Positions 35,382-48,775 of a DNA stretch of 64,000 nt are shown here, one piece after another. Made by a program: the position numbers and the translations under genes. How positions within the stretch are numbered: position 1 is the stretch's first letter; each line of letters begins with the position of its first letter. The notes under the pieces were generated by a model that was not told the DNA's origin, did not search any database, and was given only the letters and a program-made list of their open reading frames with translations. Source of the stretch: Corticium candelabrum (lineage: Eukaryota > Porifera > Homoscleromorpha > Homosclerophorida > Plakinidae); the NCBI RefSeq assembly GCF_963422355.1, contig NC_085095.1:1763268-1827267 (forward strand). Direction: 5' to 3'.

Positions 35382-38300
35382 ATGAATCATCAGATCAGAC
35401 AAAGATCCGTCTTTGTTCTCTCTCTATGTTTGGCTTTCCTACTGAATGTTGCTGTTTCCACCAACTCGACTTGTCTGACGGTCGATTCGAAGTCTCTGCC
35501 ACGGCTATGTTCGTTCCGGTCTGTTTGTCGAGAGAAACGGTGCGCTGAGCGCAGGAACGTGTCGGGCGGCGGGCAGCATTTAGAGTATCGCTGCGCCTGC
35601 GACTCGCTCTGCGACCTCTACGGCGACTGCTGCGACGGAGCACAACGCTGTTCGGTTCGTCTGCCGTCTGATCTCGAGGTAAGACTGTATGCATGGCGTC
35701 GTCTCTTCAGTGTACGTTGCATGCGATTTTGTTGTATATAAATAGGAGTATAGTATTCTGTGTATAGCATAGACGTGTGGTGGGCACAAGCGCCGCCCTC
35801 TGCGAGATGACACCACATGATGCAACATCAATGCATGCAATGTAATCTAGTAGTGTACAAAGACTAGGATTACTGCATGCACGTCATAAATGTTTGGTGA
35901 GATAGAGTACGAAGCGTGCTCTAACTTTTTATTCGCCACGCAACATCTGGGTAAGATGAACTACGTTATATTAATTGGGGGAAATCGTACACAAAGTAAT
36001 GGTGATACTAAGATCTATTGAATGGTACTGAGCAATAACAACCAACTAAATCAGTGCGGTACGGTACCAGCTGTTTTACTACAACCACAGCAGTCACGTA
36101 TGCGCTATAAGTAGACATCACATCCCCACTAATACTATACATATCCCAATCAATTTGTTTGCAAAATTCAGGGTTCTCGTTGATTGACTTAGAGGTGGAA
36201 TGTGTGTCGTAGAGGTCTCTGTCGAGGTAGGAGTAGCACAGTAAATGTTATCCCAGTTATTGTTGGCCTCTGGATACGTCGACTCGGTAGTATTTTCACG
36301 GTTTATTTTCTGAAAATTAGGAAAACGTGGAAAAGGCATTCGTTGTCCGTCAGTTCTACATCACTATGCATAAAGTTGGGGCCATCACTTGGGCTAGTTT
36401 GTAACTCATGCAGTAGAGTAAAACGAGTTACAACTGATATCTGTACTACAATACACTCTATCTTAGATAATTTCAACCATATTCTTATCTTAGTTATCTA
36501 TACTTGTGTTATGTGCAATTCAGGACGAGGTTTTTAATCTTACTTGCGTGAATCCATCAAGTTCTCTAAAGATGCCTACAACTGATCCAGATCCAACATT
36601 TCATATGTTTGGACATTCTCCCTACGGCTTCTACATGAGATCAACGTGTTCTAGAAAATGGAATTCTGACGACGCCAGCAAAGCGATCAGACAAAAATGC
36701 GAGTACGTCAATACGTCACTGCACGTTTCCAATGCTGCGTCGGTGACGCCGGTCAGCACACGAGATATAACCTACAGGAACGTCTACTGTGCCGTCTGCA
36801 ATCACGAAAACGCCAACGACTACGTTCACTGGCAAGTACAGCTCTACTGTGACGTCGGCGATCAAGACATAAAGATATTCAAAGACAACATTACGATGCA
36901 CAAAGTAGAACAATACTGCAGTATCGATAAATTCTCTCCACCAAAAATCAAACCCAGACTTATAGATCCTCTTCGACCTTGCATAGCTACAACCCTTGTC
37001 GACCAATGTTTACCCTACAGCAGTCGTTCGTCACTAGATGAATACAACTGCCAGAAAAGTCGCTGCGAGTCCTACACTGATTACATCTTTCAACCTCCAT
37101 TCGGACCCTACTTCAAGAACATCGACTGCGCATTGTGCAATAACTTTCACGTCGAAGAACTAAGTTGTGAAAAGCAACACAATCGACATCATGTGAATAC
37201 AGAGGATAGTAATAACTCATTTTCTGCATTGCTGGGTTTCAGTGAGAACGGAAAAATGTTGTTTGAAGCGTTTTATACGACGACCGTGTTGGATCGATGT
37301 CAAGTCGAACTGGTCTTTGAAACGACAATAATGCAGTGTGTAGATCTCGTCTGCCCGCCAGGTCTCCATCTAGACCGACACGTCTGTCAACCATTCCTAC
37401 CGATTGTGGTAGCGGTCCGGTTTACTTTACTTTCCAATGCGACGAGAGAAGAACTCAAGAACATTAATACAATCGCTGGTTCTTCTTTTCAAGACGAACT
37501 TCACACAGCACTGGAAAACCTTTCTGTTAACGCTTCTGTAAAACAAGTGAGCATCTGTGCCATCAACTGCAGTTTAATAATAGACTCGTTACTTAAAGTG
37601 CCCAACAATGACAACACAATTGCACAAATTGAAACAAACATCAAAAACATTTTATTCCACTACGCAGGAATTTGGTTCAAATCCCCTCGCTCTGTGACTG
37701 TCAGCGTTGCTATACAAAATCCTGCTAATCATTTAGAGTGCGACGCATACATCGCCATCAACGAATCCGAGTACCAAATCTTTATCAACAAATCCCTCCT
37801 TCACACTACCAACAACTCTCTCCTCCAACCCTCAGACTACGTCGTCTCAAACGGCACCATCATTCGACGCAACCAATACAATCAAACATATACAAACAAT
37901 GTTACGACCTCTTTCGACAAGTGGGACTACACCGAGCCCATCCACTTTGCCTCCGCCGTCGCCTCCGCCGTCCTCGTCTTCTCCGGCGCCTCCCTCTTCG
38001 TCACCTACATGCTCTTTGAAAAACTCCGAACTCTGCCCGGAAAATGTACGATGAACTATGGACTCGCTATTGCCATTTCGCAGATTTTCTTTACTGTTGC
38101 ACCAGTAATGACGGCAAACCAGGACGTGTGCACTGCGATGGGAGTGTGTCTTCACTACTCCTTGCTCTGTCAGTTCACGTGGTCGAGCGTCCTGGCAACC
38201 AATCTGGTCAGGACGTTTGTCTTTGATCGGTTATTACGCAATGCGCAGTCAAAGCAATCGCAGTCTCGCACCTACACTCTCTACTGTCTCTACGGATGGG

Positions 38301-38872
38301 GAGCTCCTTTCGTCATGTCGATGACTGCTCTCATATTGGATCAGAAGACAGACGTCGATATCTACTTCGCAAGCAGCTACCTTTGCTGGCTGCAACCCGA
38401 AGACGCGAATCTCATCGCCTTTATGGTACCCGTTGCCGCCATTTTGTCGTACAATCTCATTGCTTTCGTCGTCGTCACGTTTTCTATCTGTCGTCTGTCT
38501 AGAGCGGGATCCGCCGCTCGCAGTGAGATGGCGGACACGAAGGGTAGATCGGCCAAACACACGAAGGTATTTCTCGGCACGTTCAGCCTTCTCAGCTTGA
38601 CGTGGATTATTGCGTTTTTGGCTTCTATCGACGGAAAGAGACCTTGGTTGTGGGCCATTTTCTCTGGCGGTTGCATCCTTCAGGGAATATTTCTCTTTGT
38701 CGTATTCGTACTAAACAAAAACGTCCGACGTCTGTACGCCAATCTGCTGAAAAATGCGCGGAAAGAGGAGCGTGTGCTTCCGCGATACCTTTCGAAGTAC
38801 GCGCCTGTGGAGAATCATGCATTTGAGATCGACGAGAAAAGTGAAAGTGAAATCCGCCAAATCGGCGAGTGA
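35382..38872 (+). CDS. Receptor array copy 3: SMB / Cys-rich / 7TM receptor (intact, mosaic)
   Basis: Exons 35382-35678 and 36524-38872 give 881 aa with the same layout as copy 2: signal peptide, somatomedin B (RCACDSLCDLYGDCCDGA), Cys-rich ectodomain, 7TM. Up to NTEDSNNSFS it resembles copy 2. From ALLGFSENGK onward it matches copy 4, including HFASAVASAVLVFSGASLFV in TM1, LVRTFVFDRLLRN and RLSRAGSAARSEMADTKGRS. Its C-tail is longer than that of copy 4 (ends IRQIGE) because it lacks a 1-bp difference that stops copy 4 at VLPR. The switch point, about 37205-37250, suggests crossover or conversion between units. Confidence 0.85.
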
Positions 38873-40120
38873 CCTCAAAATTGAACGTAGTAGAGACGTC
38901 GGCTTGTTAAATCTAGAGACACATGCATGCGTGCAGTATGTATATAGCCGTATAGCCCGAGTCTGCTGTGCAGTATAGCACAAAGCTTATCGCTAACTAG
39001 TAGTATGATTGCTTGCCTATAGATACGCTAAGCTTGTGTACACCAAAATATTAATACTGTACATGTATTATGTGAAAATGTGACAATGATGGCTTGAGTA
39101 CTGATATAGACACTGCAGAGTAGAAAGCGCGATGCGTAGACTCTGTATTGACAATAGAGTACATTCTCACGTACGGATCGAAATCTGGCTGTGAGTGTGC
39201 GTGAGTCTGTCTGTCTGTGGGTCCATATGTACCCGTCTATATCCAAAACGGCGAGTCGCAGCGCCACCGAATTTTGCTTGCGTACGCCGACTTGATCGAC
39301 CTTGACAGTGAAAGCGCCGTCGTCTCTAGAGTTCTCTTGAGACGACGCGATTTCTTTCCAATCAAACCCGTGATCGCTCCCGCACGAATTTCTCTAGAAT
39401 AACGCATCGCATCTCCGCCAATTTTAAACTGCTATTCCTGACCTCGGACGGTACTCACGCAGCGTGTGGGTTATTGCCGGCGACGTGATAACAGCAAGAT
39501 ATTTCGACTGTATCCGGGTCTTTAAACTATACGCCTACCTTCGTTTGCTCGTGTATGTACGGGCACCAAATATTGCCACGTTTGCTACACTTGTTTACTA
39601 CCACGGCAGCAACGTCTTCGCACTGACGACGTCCAACAAGATCGTCGAAATGTCTGCGAGACGACACGTGAATTTGTCGTAAGGAAACCGATTATATGGG
39701 TGATCATAAGTACAACTGCACGTGACTTGCAAGTTTCTGCTTTCCTGATATATACATATATATATTAGCTAAAGGCGGGAAATTCGATGCTAATTTTTTG
39801 TAAACGGGACACTTGGTTAAATTTTTGTTAATTTTTGTTTTCAACGGGATATTATTAACTAACTAGCACCTTTCAGTTAGTACTAACACCCAAGTCTGCA
39901 AGTAGTCTGATCGCAACCTGATCGCAACTTGCACTAGCTGCTTGTCTCTAAGAGTCCTCAAGTGAAAATCCAGACTTGGAGACTCTAGAAAACACAAAAC
40001 TGGAATCGTTGTTTAGAGTAGAGAGAAGTAGTGATTCTGGGGACAGAAAATCAAGACAACAGCTAGCTCGCTAGTATGTTCGCATATTAACACCTGTTTA
40101 TTCATAGTTCTGCTGCTGTT
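38873..40120. other. 3' flank of receptor copy 3
   Basis: Nearly identical to 44656-45621 after copy 4, and more distant from the unit 1-2 flanks. No gene seen. Confidence 0.6.

Positions 40121-40122
<2 letters not shown>

Positions 40123-40182
<60 letters not shown>
40123..40182. repeat. (GT)n microsatellite, unit 3
   Basis: A pure GT run. It replaces the TA run found at the same place in units 1 and 2, and its inverted counterpart is the CA run at 48129-48220. Confidence 0.95.
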
Positions 40183-40186
<4 letters not shown>

Positions 40187-41314
40187 AGCAATTCCCGGTG
40201 TTTTTTCGATCAAGCTGTAAGGAGTTATATCCAAAGGGGAAATTTCTATCACCATAGACTGTTGTTGGCACCACGTTTTGATCGGAATCGTAAGGATAGA
40301 GGCTTTCAGCTATCTCATCAATTCAAAATTTGTGCGCAGTATACCGCACTTGGAATGCTTAACACTGCATCGATCCCTCTTCAAGCATAAAGAAGGCCCA
40401 TGAATTTTTTCTCAAACATTATTGTTGGGTATTTTTCAGACTATCCGGAACAAAAATTATTTAAACCGAGCATTTACTATCCGGATATGGTCTTATTTGG
40501 ATCTACCGTTTTGGGACTCAAATGGATTCTTGTCACTAGCAAGCATTATTAGAGGTAAGGCAAAGGCAATTTTATGTCAAAGAACAGTTGGTCTCTGCAG
40601 GTGGGGTCATGACACACTGGACGCCTTACCTAAATCCGCCTTTTGCAAATAGTGCTGTAAGGAAATTTCAAGTGTTTGCCTATTATTTACATATACGATC
40701 ATGCATGTCGTGCCCCAACTCTAATGATCCCGCGACCTCTAGCTGAGTGTAGTCATCAGTGATTGTAAAGGCAAGATCATCGTCTATTTGGATCTACAGA
40801 CTAGACAAACTGTGAAAACAACCTTAGGTAAACTAGACGACCTGATCAGGTATCGCGCTCGAGGTAATCAATCGCATTTTTTGAAACCAATCATGCAGAT
40901 GAAACCTAGAAGCAAGGAGAAAAACTTACGAATGCAGTCACTTATGGCGTGAAATCAGTCAGAGTGACTGCACTGCATCTCGTCAAGAATGATAGAACAC
41001 ATAACGATGATTCAATATATACAACACAATTACAGTCGAGCACAATGAATTCTACATGTATAGGTCTAATTATGTGGCTTTCCTAGGGTTTGCCCTGTTT
41101 TCCTACGCAATAGGTACATGTCGATGCAGGCGTCTGTCTTCTATTTGTTTTGAATGATTGAATCGGAGAGGCGAGGTCATGCAGACCAAACATATCGTTG
41201 TCGATTTCAGTGCAATGTTCGGCTTCCCTGTCAATCAACAAGCAACATTCACAGTCTGACATCATTCATTCTTCCAAAGCCTGCACGCATTTTTGTGAAG
41301 CCATCTCGACTTCG
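40183..41314 (+). promoter_or_regulatory. Junction and upstream region of receptor copy 4
   Basis: It lacks the CYB5R4 fragment of units 2-3. The stretch 40400-41300 resembles 53590-54500 before copy 5. It has the ATGCAGTCAC...GTGACTGCA inverted repeat at about 40932-40961 and a single copy of the TCGATTTCAGTGCAATG segment (about 41200). No gene seen. Confidence 0.4.
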
Positions 41315-41918
41315 ATGAATCATCAGATCATACAAAGATCCGTCTTTGTTCTCTCTCTCTGTGTGACTTTCCTACTGCATGTTACTGTTTCTACCAACTC
41401 GACTTGTCCGACGGTCGATTCGAAGTCTCTGCCACGGCTTTGTCCGTTCCGGTCTGTTTGTCGAGGAAAACAGTGCGCTGAGCGCAGGAGCGTGTCGGGC
41501 GACGGGCAGCATTTGGAGTATCGCTGCGACTGCGACTCGCTGTGTGACCTCTACGGCGACTGCTGCGACGAAGCGGAACGCTGTCCAATCCGTCTGCCGT
41601 CTGATCTCAAGGTAAGAATGTGTGCCTAGCATCGTTTCTACTGTTGCGATTTCGATTTCGTTGTAAACAGGCGATGTATTGAAGTTGTTATATATAATAA
41701 TTCTGTGCCTGCAGTTGAATGATGATGTTGCATGGCCGTGTGGTGAGCACAAGCACCGCCCTTGCGAGGTGACACCGCATTATGCAACATCCTACTGCAT
41801 GCAAAGTAGTGCTTTTGTTATATATATAGTATAGTATAGTATAGTACGTACTGGGGCCACTAAATACAAATAACAATTAGTGATGCAACATCCTGCTGCA
41901 TGCAAAGTAGTGCTTTTG

Positions 41919-41978
<60 letters not shown>

Positions 41979-44655
41979 TAGTATAGTATAGTACGTACCG
42001 GGGCCACTTAATACAAATATCAATTAGTGATGCAACATCCTGCTGCTCGCAAAGTAGTGCTTTTGTTATATATATATATATATATAAATTATACAATAGC
42101 ATTTAGGCTTTGCTTTCAAAAATTGATTAGAAAATGTGAAAATGGCAATTGTTGTTTGTCAGTTTGTTGCAATCTATAGGTCTACATGTATGTATATAGA
42201 TGCCTAATATGCAACATATGAATTATCTATCGCTTAAGATACACCATTATACATATAGGTGGGCCCATCACTTGGCTACTTGCTAACAAACTTAGAGTTA
42301 CTCCTTAGGTCTAAGCGATAAGTTAGATAGTTTCGACCATTTCCTTATCTGATTTGTCTACTTTACTGATGTGTGTCATCTGCAATTCAGGACGACGTTT
42401 TTAATCTTACTTGTGTGAATCCATCAAGTTCTCTAAAGATGCCTACAACTGATCCAGATCCAACATTTCATATGTTTGGACATTCTCAATACGGCGTCTA
42501 CATGAGATCAACGTGCTCTAGAAAGTGGAACTCTGACGACGCCAGCGAAGCGATCAAACGAAAATGCGAGAACGTCAATACGTCACTGCACGTTTCCAAT
42601 GCTGCGTCGGTAACGCCCGTCAGCACACGAGATATAACCTACAGGAACGTTTACTGTGCCGTTTGCAATTACGAAAACGCCAGCGACTACGTTCACTGGC
42701 AAGTACAGCTCTACTGTGACGTCGGCGATCAAGACATAAAGATATTCAAAGACAACATTACGATGCACAAAGTAGAACAATACTGCAGTATCGATAAATT
42801 CTCTCCACCAAAAATCAAACCCAGACTTCTAGATCCTCTTCGACATTGCATAGCTGCAACTCTTGTCGACCAATGTTTACCCTACAGCAATCGTTCGTCA
42901 CTAGATGAATACATCTGCCAGAAAAGTCGCTGCGAGTCCTACACTGATTACATCTTTCAACCTCCATTCGGACCCTACTTCAAGAACATCGACTGCGCAT
43001 TGTGCAATAACTTTTACGTCGAAGAACTAAGTTGTGAAAAGCAACACAATCGACATCATATGAATACGGGGAATAGTAATAACACATTTTCCGCATTGCT
43101 GGGTTTCAGTGAGAACGGAAAAATGTCGTTTGAAGCGTTTTATGCGACGACCGTGTTGGAGCGATGTCAAGTCGGACGGGTCTTTGAAACGACAATAATG
43201 CAGTGTGTAGATCTCGTCTGTCCGCCAGGTCTCCATCTAGACCGACAAGTCTGTCAACCATTCCTACCGATTGTGGTAGCGGTCCGGTTTACTTTACTTT
43301 CCAATGCGACGAGAGAAGAACTCAAGAACATCAATACAATCGCTGGTTCTTCTTTTCAAGACGAACTTCACACAGCACTGGAAAACCTTTCTGTCAACGC
43401 TTCTGTAAAACAAGTGAGCATCTGTGCCATCAACTGCAGTTTAATAATAGACTCGTTACTTAAAGTGCCCAACAACGACAACACAATTGCACAAATTGAA
43501 ACAGACATCAAAAACATTCTGTTCCACTACGCAGGAATTTGGTTCAAATCCGCTCGTTCTGTGACTGTCAACGTTGCAATACAAAATCCTGCTAATCATT
43601 TAGAGTGCGACGCATACATCGCCATCAACGAATCCGAGTACCAAATCTTTATCAACAAATCTCTCCTTCACACTACCGACAACTCTCTCCTCCAACCCTC
43701 AGACTACGTTCTCTCAAACGGCACCATCATTCGACGCAACCAATACAATCAAACATATACAAACAATGTTACGACCTCTTTCGACAAGTGGGACTACACC
43801 GAGCCCATCCACTTTGCCTCCGCCGTCGCCTCCGCCGTCCTCGTCTTCTCCGGCGCCTCCCTCTTCGTCACCTACATGCTCTTCGAAAAACTCCGAACTC
43901 TGCCCGGAAAATGTACGATGAACTATGGACTCGCTATTGCCATTTCGCAGATTTTCTTTACTTTTGCACCAGTAATGACGGCAAACCAGAACGTGTGCAC
44001 TGCGATGGGAGTGTGTCTTCACTACTTCTTGCTCTGTCAGTTCACGTGGTCGAGCGTCCTGGCAACCAATCTGGTCAGGACGTTTGTCTTTGATCGGTTA
44101 TTACGCAATGCGCAGTCAAAGCAATCGCAGTCTCGCACCTACACTCTCTACTGTCTCTACGGATGGGGAGCTCCTTTCGTCATGTCGATGATTGCTCTCA
44201 TATTGGATCAGAAGACAGACGTCGATATCTACTTTGCAAGCAGCTACCTTTGCTGGCTGCAACCCAAAGACGCGAATCTCATCGCCTTTATGGTACCCGT
44301 TGCCACCATTTTGTCGTACAATCTCATTGCTTTCGTCGTCGTCACGTTTTCTATCTGTCGTCTGTCTAGAGCGGGATCCGCCGCTCGCAGTGAGATGGCG
44401 GACACGAAGGGTAGATCGGCCAAACACACGAAGATATTTCTCGGCACGTTCAGCCTTCTCAGCTTGACGTGGATTATTGCGTTTTTGGCTTCTATCGATG
44501 GCATGAGACCCTGGTTGTGGGCCATTTTCTCTGGCGGTTGCATCCTTCAGGGAATCTTTCTCTTTGTCGTATTCGTACTAAACAAAAACGTCCGACGTCT
44601 GTACGCCAATCTGCTGAAAAATGCGCGGAAAGAGGAGCGTGTGCTTCCGCGATAG
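41315..44655 (+). CDS. Receptor array copy 4: SMB / Cys-rich / 7TM receptor (intact)
   Basis: Exons 41315-41611 and 42391-44655, 853 aa. Exon 1 is of the copy 5 type (CPTVDSKSLPRLCPFRSVC and RCDCDSLCDLYGDCCDEAER). The ectodomain keeps both YCAVCN and CALCN motifs and the CVDLVCPPG segment. The 7TM domain matches copy 3 closely. The C-tail stops early at NARKEERVLPR. The intron (41612-42390) contains a local triplication of a roughly 125-bp piece with TA runs. I considered other starts in the same frame (41198), but the MNHQI start is conserved in all six copies. Confidence 0.85.
41815..42095. repeat. Local triplication with TA / AGTAT microsatellites in the copy 4 intron
   Basis: Three tandem copies of a block containing TGATGCAACATCCTGCTGCATG, a TA run (the longest about 41920-41975), a short TATAG run and CGTACTGGGGCCACTAAATAC. 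The copy 5 intron holds two related blocks (54975-55190) with a longer AGTAT-type run. Confidence 0.8.
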
Positions 44656-45621
44656 CTTTCGAAAGTACGCGCCTGTGGAGAATCATGCATTTGAGATCGA
44701 CGAGAAAAGTGAAAAGGAAAATCCGCCAAATCGGCGAGTGACCTCAAAATTGAACGTAGTAGAGACGTCGGCTTGTTAAATCTAGAGACACATGCATGCG
44801 TGCAGTATGCATATAGCCGTATAGTCCGAGTCGGCTGTGCACTATAGCACAAAGCTTATCGCTAACTAGTAGTATGATTGCTTGCCTATAGATACGCTAA
44901 GCTTGTGTACACCAAAATATTAATACTGTACATGTATTATGTGAAAATGTGACGATGATGGCTTGAGTACTGATATAGACACTGCAGAGTAGAAAGCGCG
45001 ATGCGTAGACTCTGTATTGACAATAGAGTACATTCTCACGTACGGATCGAAATCTGGCTGTGAGTGTGCGTGAGTCTGTCTGTCTGTGGGTCTATATGTA
45101 CCCGTCTATATCCAAAACGGCGAGTCGCAGCGCCACCGAATTTTGCTTGCGTACGCCGACTTGATCGACCTTGACAGTGAAAGCGTCGTCGTCTCTAGAG
45201 TTCTCTTGAGACGACGCGATTTCTTTCCAATCAAACCCGTGTTCGCTCCCGCACGAATTTCTCTAGAATGACGCATCGCATCTCCGCCAATTTTAAACTG
45301 CTATTCCTGACCTCGGATGGTACTCACGCAGCGTGTGGGTTATTGCCGGCGACGTGATAACAGCAAGATATTGTGACTGTATCCGGGTCTTTAAACAATA
45401 CGCCTACCTTCGTTTGCTCGTGCATGTACGGGCGCCAAATATTGCCTCGTTTGCTACACTTGTTTACTACCACGGCAGCAACGTCTTCGAACTGACGACG
45501 TCCAACAAGACCGTCGAAAAGTCTGCGAGACGACACGTGAATTTGTCGTATGGGAACCAATTATATGGGTGATCATAAGTACAACTGCACGTGACTTGCA
45601 CGTTTCTGCTTTTCTGATACA
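44656..45621. other. 3' flank of receptor copy 4
   Basis: Near-identical to the flank after copy 3 until it is cut by the Tc1-like terminus at about 45622. No gene seen. Confidence 0.6.
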
Positions 45622-47410
45622 CAGACTTGGACAAAATTATAGGGACACCTGGCATTTTTGTGTCTAGTCTAACTTTGGCACTGAATTTTTCTTTACCAAA
45701 ACCAAATGTTTTCGAATTTCTTTTCTCATGGATTGCCCCATTGTTAGTATGTAACATAGCTTGAGTTCAAGACTGCAGCTGTACTTACTACCTACTGCGC
45801 ATCTAGTTTGCTTTGAAGAAGGAAGACGGCCATTCCTACTTTTCTTGTCTTTGTACACGTTCATCGCTCTTGGATGCTCATTCTTGGCATACAATCTAAG
45901 AATACGCTGTAGTACAGAGTGACAGCAATTTTGTGGGTCCTCTTATCAACATTATGAAAAAAAGGCGAATCATCTGTTTTTGCGCATGTCATCACAATTT
46001 GAATTGTTTTGCCATTTTAATCAATAAACAAACTTCAACGTATTCAAAAATCATGCGACACTAATTAATTACAAAAAATCCTGCTAACACAAAAACTAAA
46101 AAAGTTATAGCAACAAAAGAACATTGACATGCCACTTCCGGTCCACGTTTTACGTAGCAAAATCTCAAACTGCTACCGCCAAAATGTCAGCTGCACTCAA
46201 ACCGCTGCCCTTGAGACCGCCAAACTTAGGCGATAAGTTAGCCTGAACGTTCAGCTGCACGCAGTTGCAGAGTCTTGTTCCGTGCGATATTTCACGAGTT
46301 GCAGCGATGCCTCGAGGCAAACAGTTGAGTCCAAAAACGCGAGGGAAAATTGAAGCCCTTCACTCAGTTGGCCATTCTGTGCGTCAGATCGAAGCTTTTG
46401 TCCGCCGCTCCAGGAATTCGGTTCATCAGTGCCTGCAACGGCTTTCCCATGGCAGCAGCGATTATGAAAAACGACCTGGACGTGGGAAGGCAACAACAAT
46501 CCAGGAAGATCATCGACTGAAGAGAATGGCACTGCAGAACAGACGAGCACAATCACGACTGCTCTCGTATCAGCTGGCTGATGAAACCGGCAAGCAGGTG
46601 TCAAGTAGAACAGTCCGTCGTCGTCTCAGTGAGACAGGAGTGAACGCTCGGAGGCCTAGAAAAACCCCACTGCTAACAGAAAACCATCGGCGTTTGCGAC
46701 TGGGATGGGCAACCACTCACACACAATGGACTTTGGATGACTGGAAATCTGTTCTTTTTACAGATGAGTCAAAAGTCAGCATAGAATACGATGGTGCTCT
46801 GTACGTTTGGCGTCGCAAAGGTGAGGAATTTCTTCCTGAATGTTGTGACCGTACTGTACGGTCCAGTAAGCGGCTAGTGTGATGGTGTGGGGATCGATGT
46901 GTTGGCATGGTTTGGGGTCTCTGGTGAAACTGGAAGGTCGTTTGGACAGCACGGCGTACCAACAGGTTCTGCAAGAGCGCATGCTTACAGACGCAGCGGC
47001 ACTGATGGGAGACGACTTTGTCTTCCAGCAGGACAACGCGCCAATCCACACGTCTCGGTCAACCAGACAATGGCTACGCCAGCGTGACGTCACACTGTTG
47101 GACTGGCCGCCAAAATCGCCTGATGCGAATCCAATCGAGAACTTGTGGCATGAACTCAAAACTGCTGCCAACCGTCGCGAACCGAGAACTGCAGCTGAGC
47201 TCTGGAATGCTCTACAAGAGGCGTGGCAGCAGATTCCAGCCGCGCGTGTCCGGAACTTGGCAGAAAGTGTTCCGCGACGTTTGGACGCTCTTCTTTGTGC
47301 TGCTGGCGTCGTTGTTGCAAACTTCCCGAATCTAGAAACAACGCAAAACCGTGCATCAGCCAGTTACAAAAACAACGTGACGTTCCGCGGTTTCAACAAA
47401 CTGTGATTTG
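45622..47410 (+). mobile_element. Tc1/mariner element (DD34E), right end not found
   Basis: It starts with a Tc1-type terminus ACAGACTTGGACAAAATTAT at 45622. The transposase lies at 46307-47406. I could not find a matching inverted terminus downstream. Instead the next recognisable sequence (from about 47951) is an inverted piece of array flank. Confidence 0.7.
46307..47406 (+). pseudogene. Tc1-like DD34E transposase, one frameshift
   Basis: Start MPRGKQLSPKTRGKIEALHS at 46307. An N-terminal helix-turn-helix DNA-binding region covers about residues 8-110. The catalytic domain contains LFTDES (first Asp), FQQDNAPIHT (second Asp) and SPDANPIENLW (Glu), with 34 residues between the second Asp and the Glu. 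The frame changes near 46870-46882: the first frame ends ...SSKRLV at a TGA, and the catalytic part continues in another frame with SVMVWGSM. So one indel breaks an otherwise complete gene of about 365 codons. Relatively young, but inactive unless the frameshift is a sequencing error. Confidence 0.85.
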
Positions 47411-47950
47411 TGCTAGATCTGATTGCTTCACGGTTTTCAGTACTGACAATGTACCGATAGCCAAGAACTCGCTGAAAACCAATCGAACAATGACAAGGAG
47501 AATACAAATTAGTTTCTCGTTTACTAGAACACCAGAGAACTTCTTACCGTGTTGATATCCAGCGAATTCTACGCCCTATTAGCGCGCGGTATTACAAAGG
47601 CTGCAACGCAACACGTGAATATAAATCTGTAGTGTCTTCTCCTAAAAATTTGAAAAACATGGGGAAAGATGTTGTAATAGTCAAGGAACATCGCAAAAAT
47701 TTTTAAATTTTTTTATTAGTTGTTACACGGTTTTCGGAAACATGCAAATGTCGCACGGTCAGTGATAGCATGCGCTAGAATGAAATTACATCCGATGTAA
47801 ACCAAATCCTGCAGGCAAACTTTGCAATAACAGGGCACTGTACCGTGCAAAGTACAGATTTGTTGCACTTAGTACAATGGTATTATGAATTTTCTTCTAC
47901 TACAACCGTGCGCTAGCAATGCGCGCGAGTAACCTCGGAGTTTTTCTTGG
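47411..47950. other. Unassigned sequence between Tc1 gene and inverted flank
   Basis: AT-rich, no ORF recognised. Could be the Tc1 3' region or an unrelated insertion. Confidence 0.4.
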
Positions 47951-48126
47951 TAGCATTCCAAGTGTTGAAGGAGGTATACTGCGCACAAATTTCGAATTGA
48001 TGAGATAGCTGAAAGCCTCTATCTTTACGATGCCGATCAAAACGTGGTGCCAACAATAGTTTATGGTGATACAAATGACCTCATTTATCTACCTCCTTAA
48101 AGCTTGATCAAAAACACCTGGAATTG

Positions 48127-48223
<97 letters not shown>

Positions 48224-48447
48224 ACACCACAGAACTATGCATAAACAGGTGTCACTATGCGAACATACTAGCGAGCTAGCTGTTGTCTTGATTTTCTGTC
48301 CTCAGAATCACTACTTCTCACTACTCTGAACAACGATTCCAATTTTGTGTTTTCTAGAGTCTCGAAGTCTGGATTTTCACTTGAGGGCTCTTAGAGACAA
48401 GCAGCTAGTGCAAGTTGCATTCAGACTACTTGCAGACTTGGGTGTCT
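47951..48447 (-). repeat. Inverted segment of array flank
   Basis: It is the reverse complement of the unit 3 region at about 39890-40350, including the (CA)n run (48129-48220) as counterpart of the (GT)n at 40123-40182. Direct-orientation flank resumes at about 53555, precisely where the inverted piece ends in unit 3 coordinates (about 40361). Confidence 0.85.
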
Positions 48448-48775
48448 AGACAGACTTGGACAAAATTATAGGGACATCCCGCTGTGGGTATGTAGTAACA
48501 CAATAATTAGGTCACAATTTACCAGCTATCAATATTGTTAAGAACTTAATAGTTACCGCGTTGATTGTTAGGTTCCTTGAGAATACTGTAGACCCTAAAT
48601 TGTTTTCTTTACGTTTCGCATTGCGGAAAACGAGACCTAAAAGTGTATGACGTCATGACTGCGTAGGCGTCGTAAGTTAGACTCTCTCTGATTTTGTTTA
48701 GTGGCTTTTAAAAAGCCGGTTTTAATAATGCGAAGGAAAATTGAAGCCCTTCACCAGTTCCTCAGTACCGAGTGT
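48448..48775 (+). mobile_element. Second Tc1-like 5' fragment
   Basis: It begins with the same terminus ACAGACTTGGACAAAATTAT in the same orientation as the element at 45622. At 48701-48763 it encodes a start resembling the transposase N-terminus (FKKPVLIMRRKIEALHQ, compare RGKIEALHS). It stops matching after that, presumably cut by the piggyBac-related insertion. Confidence 0.6.
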
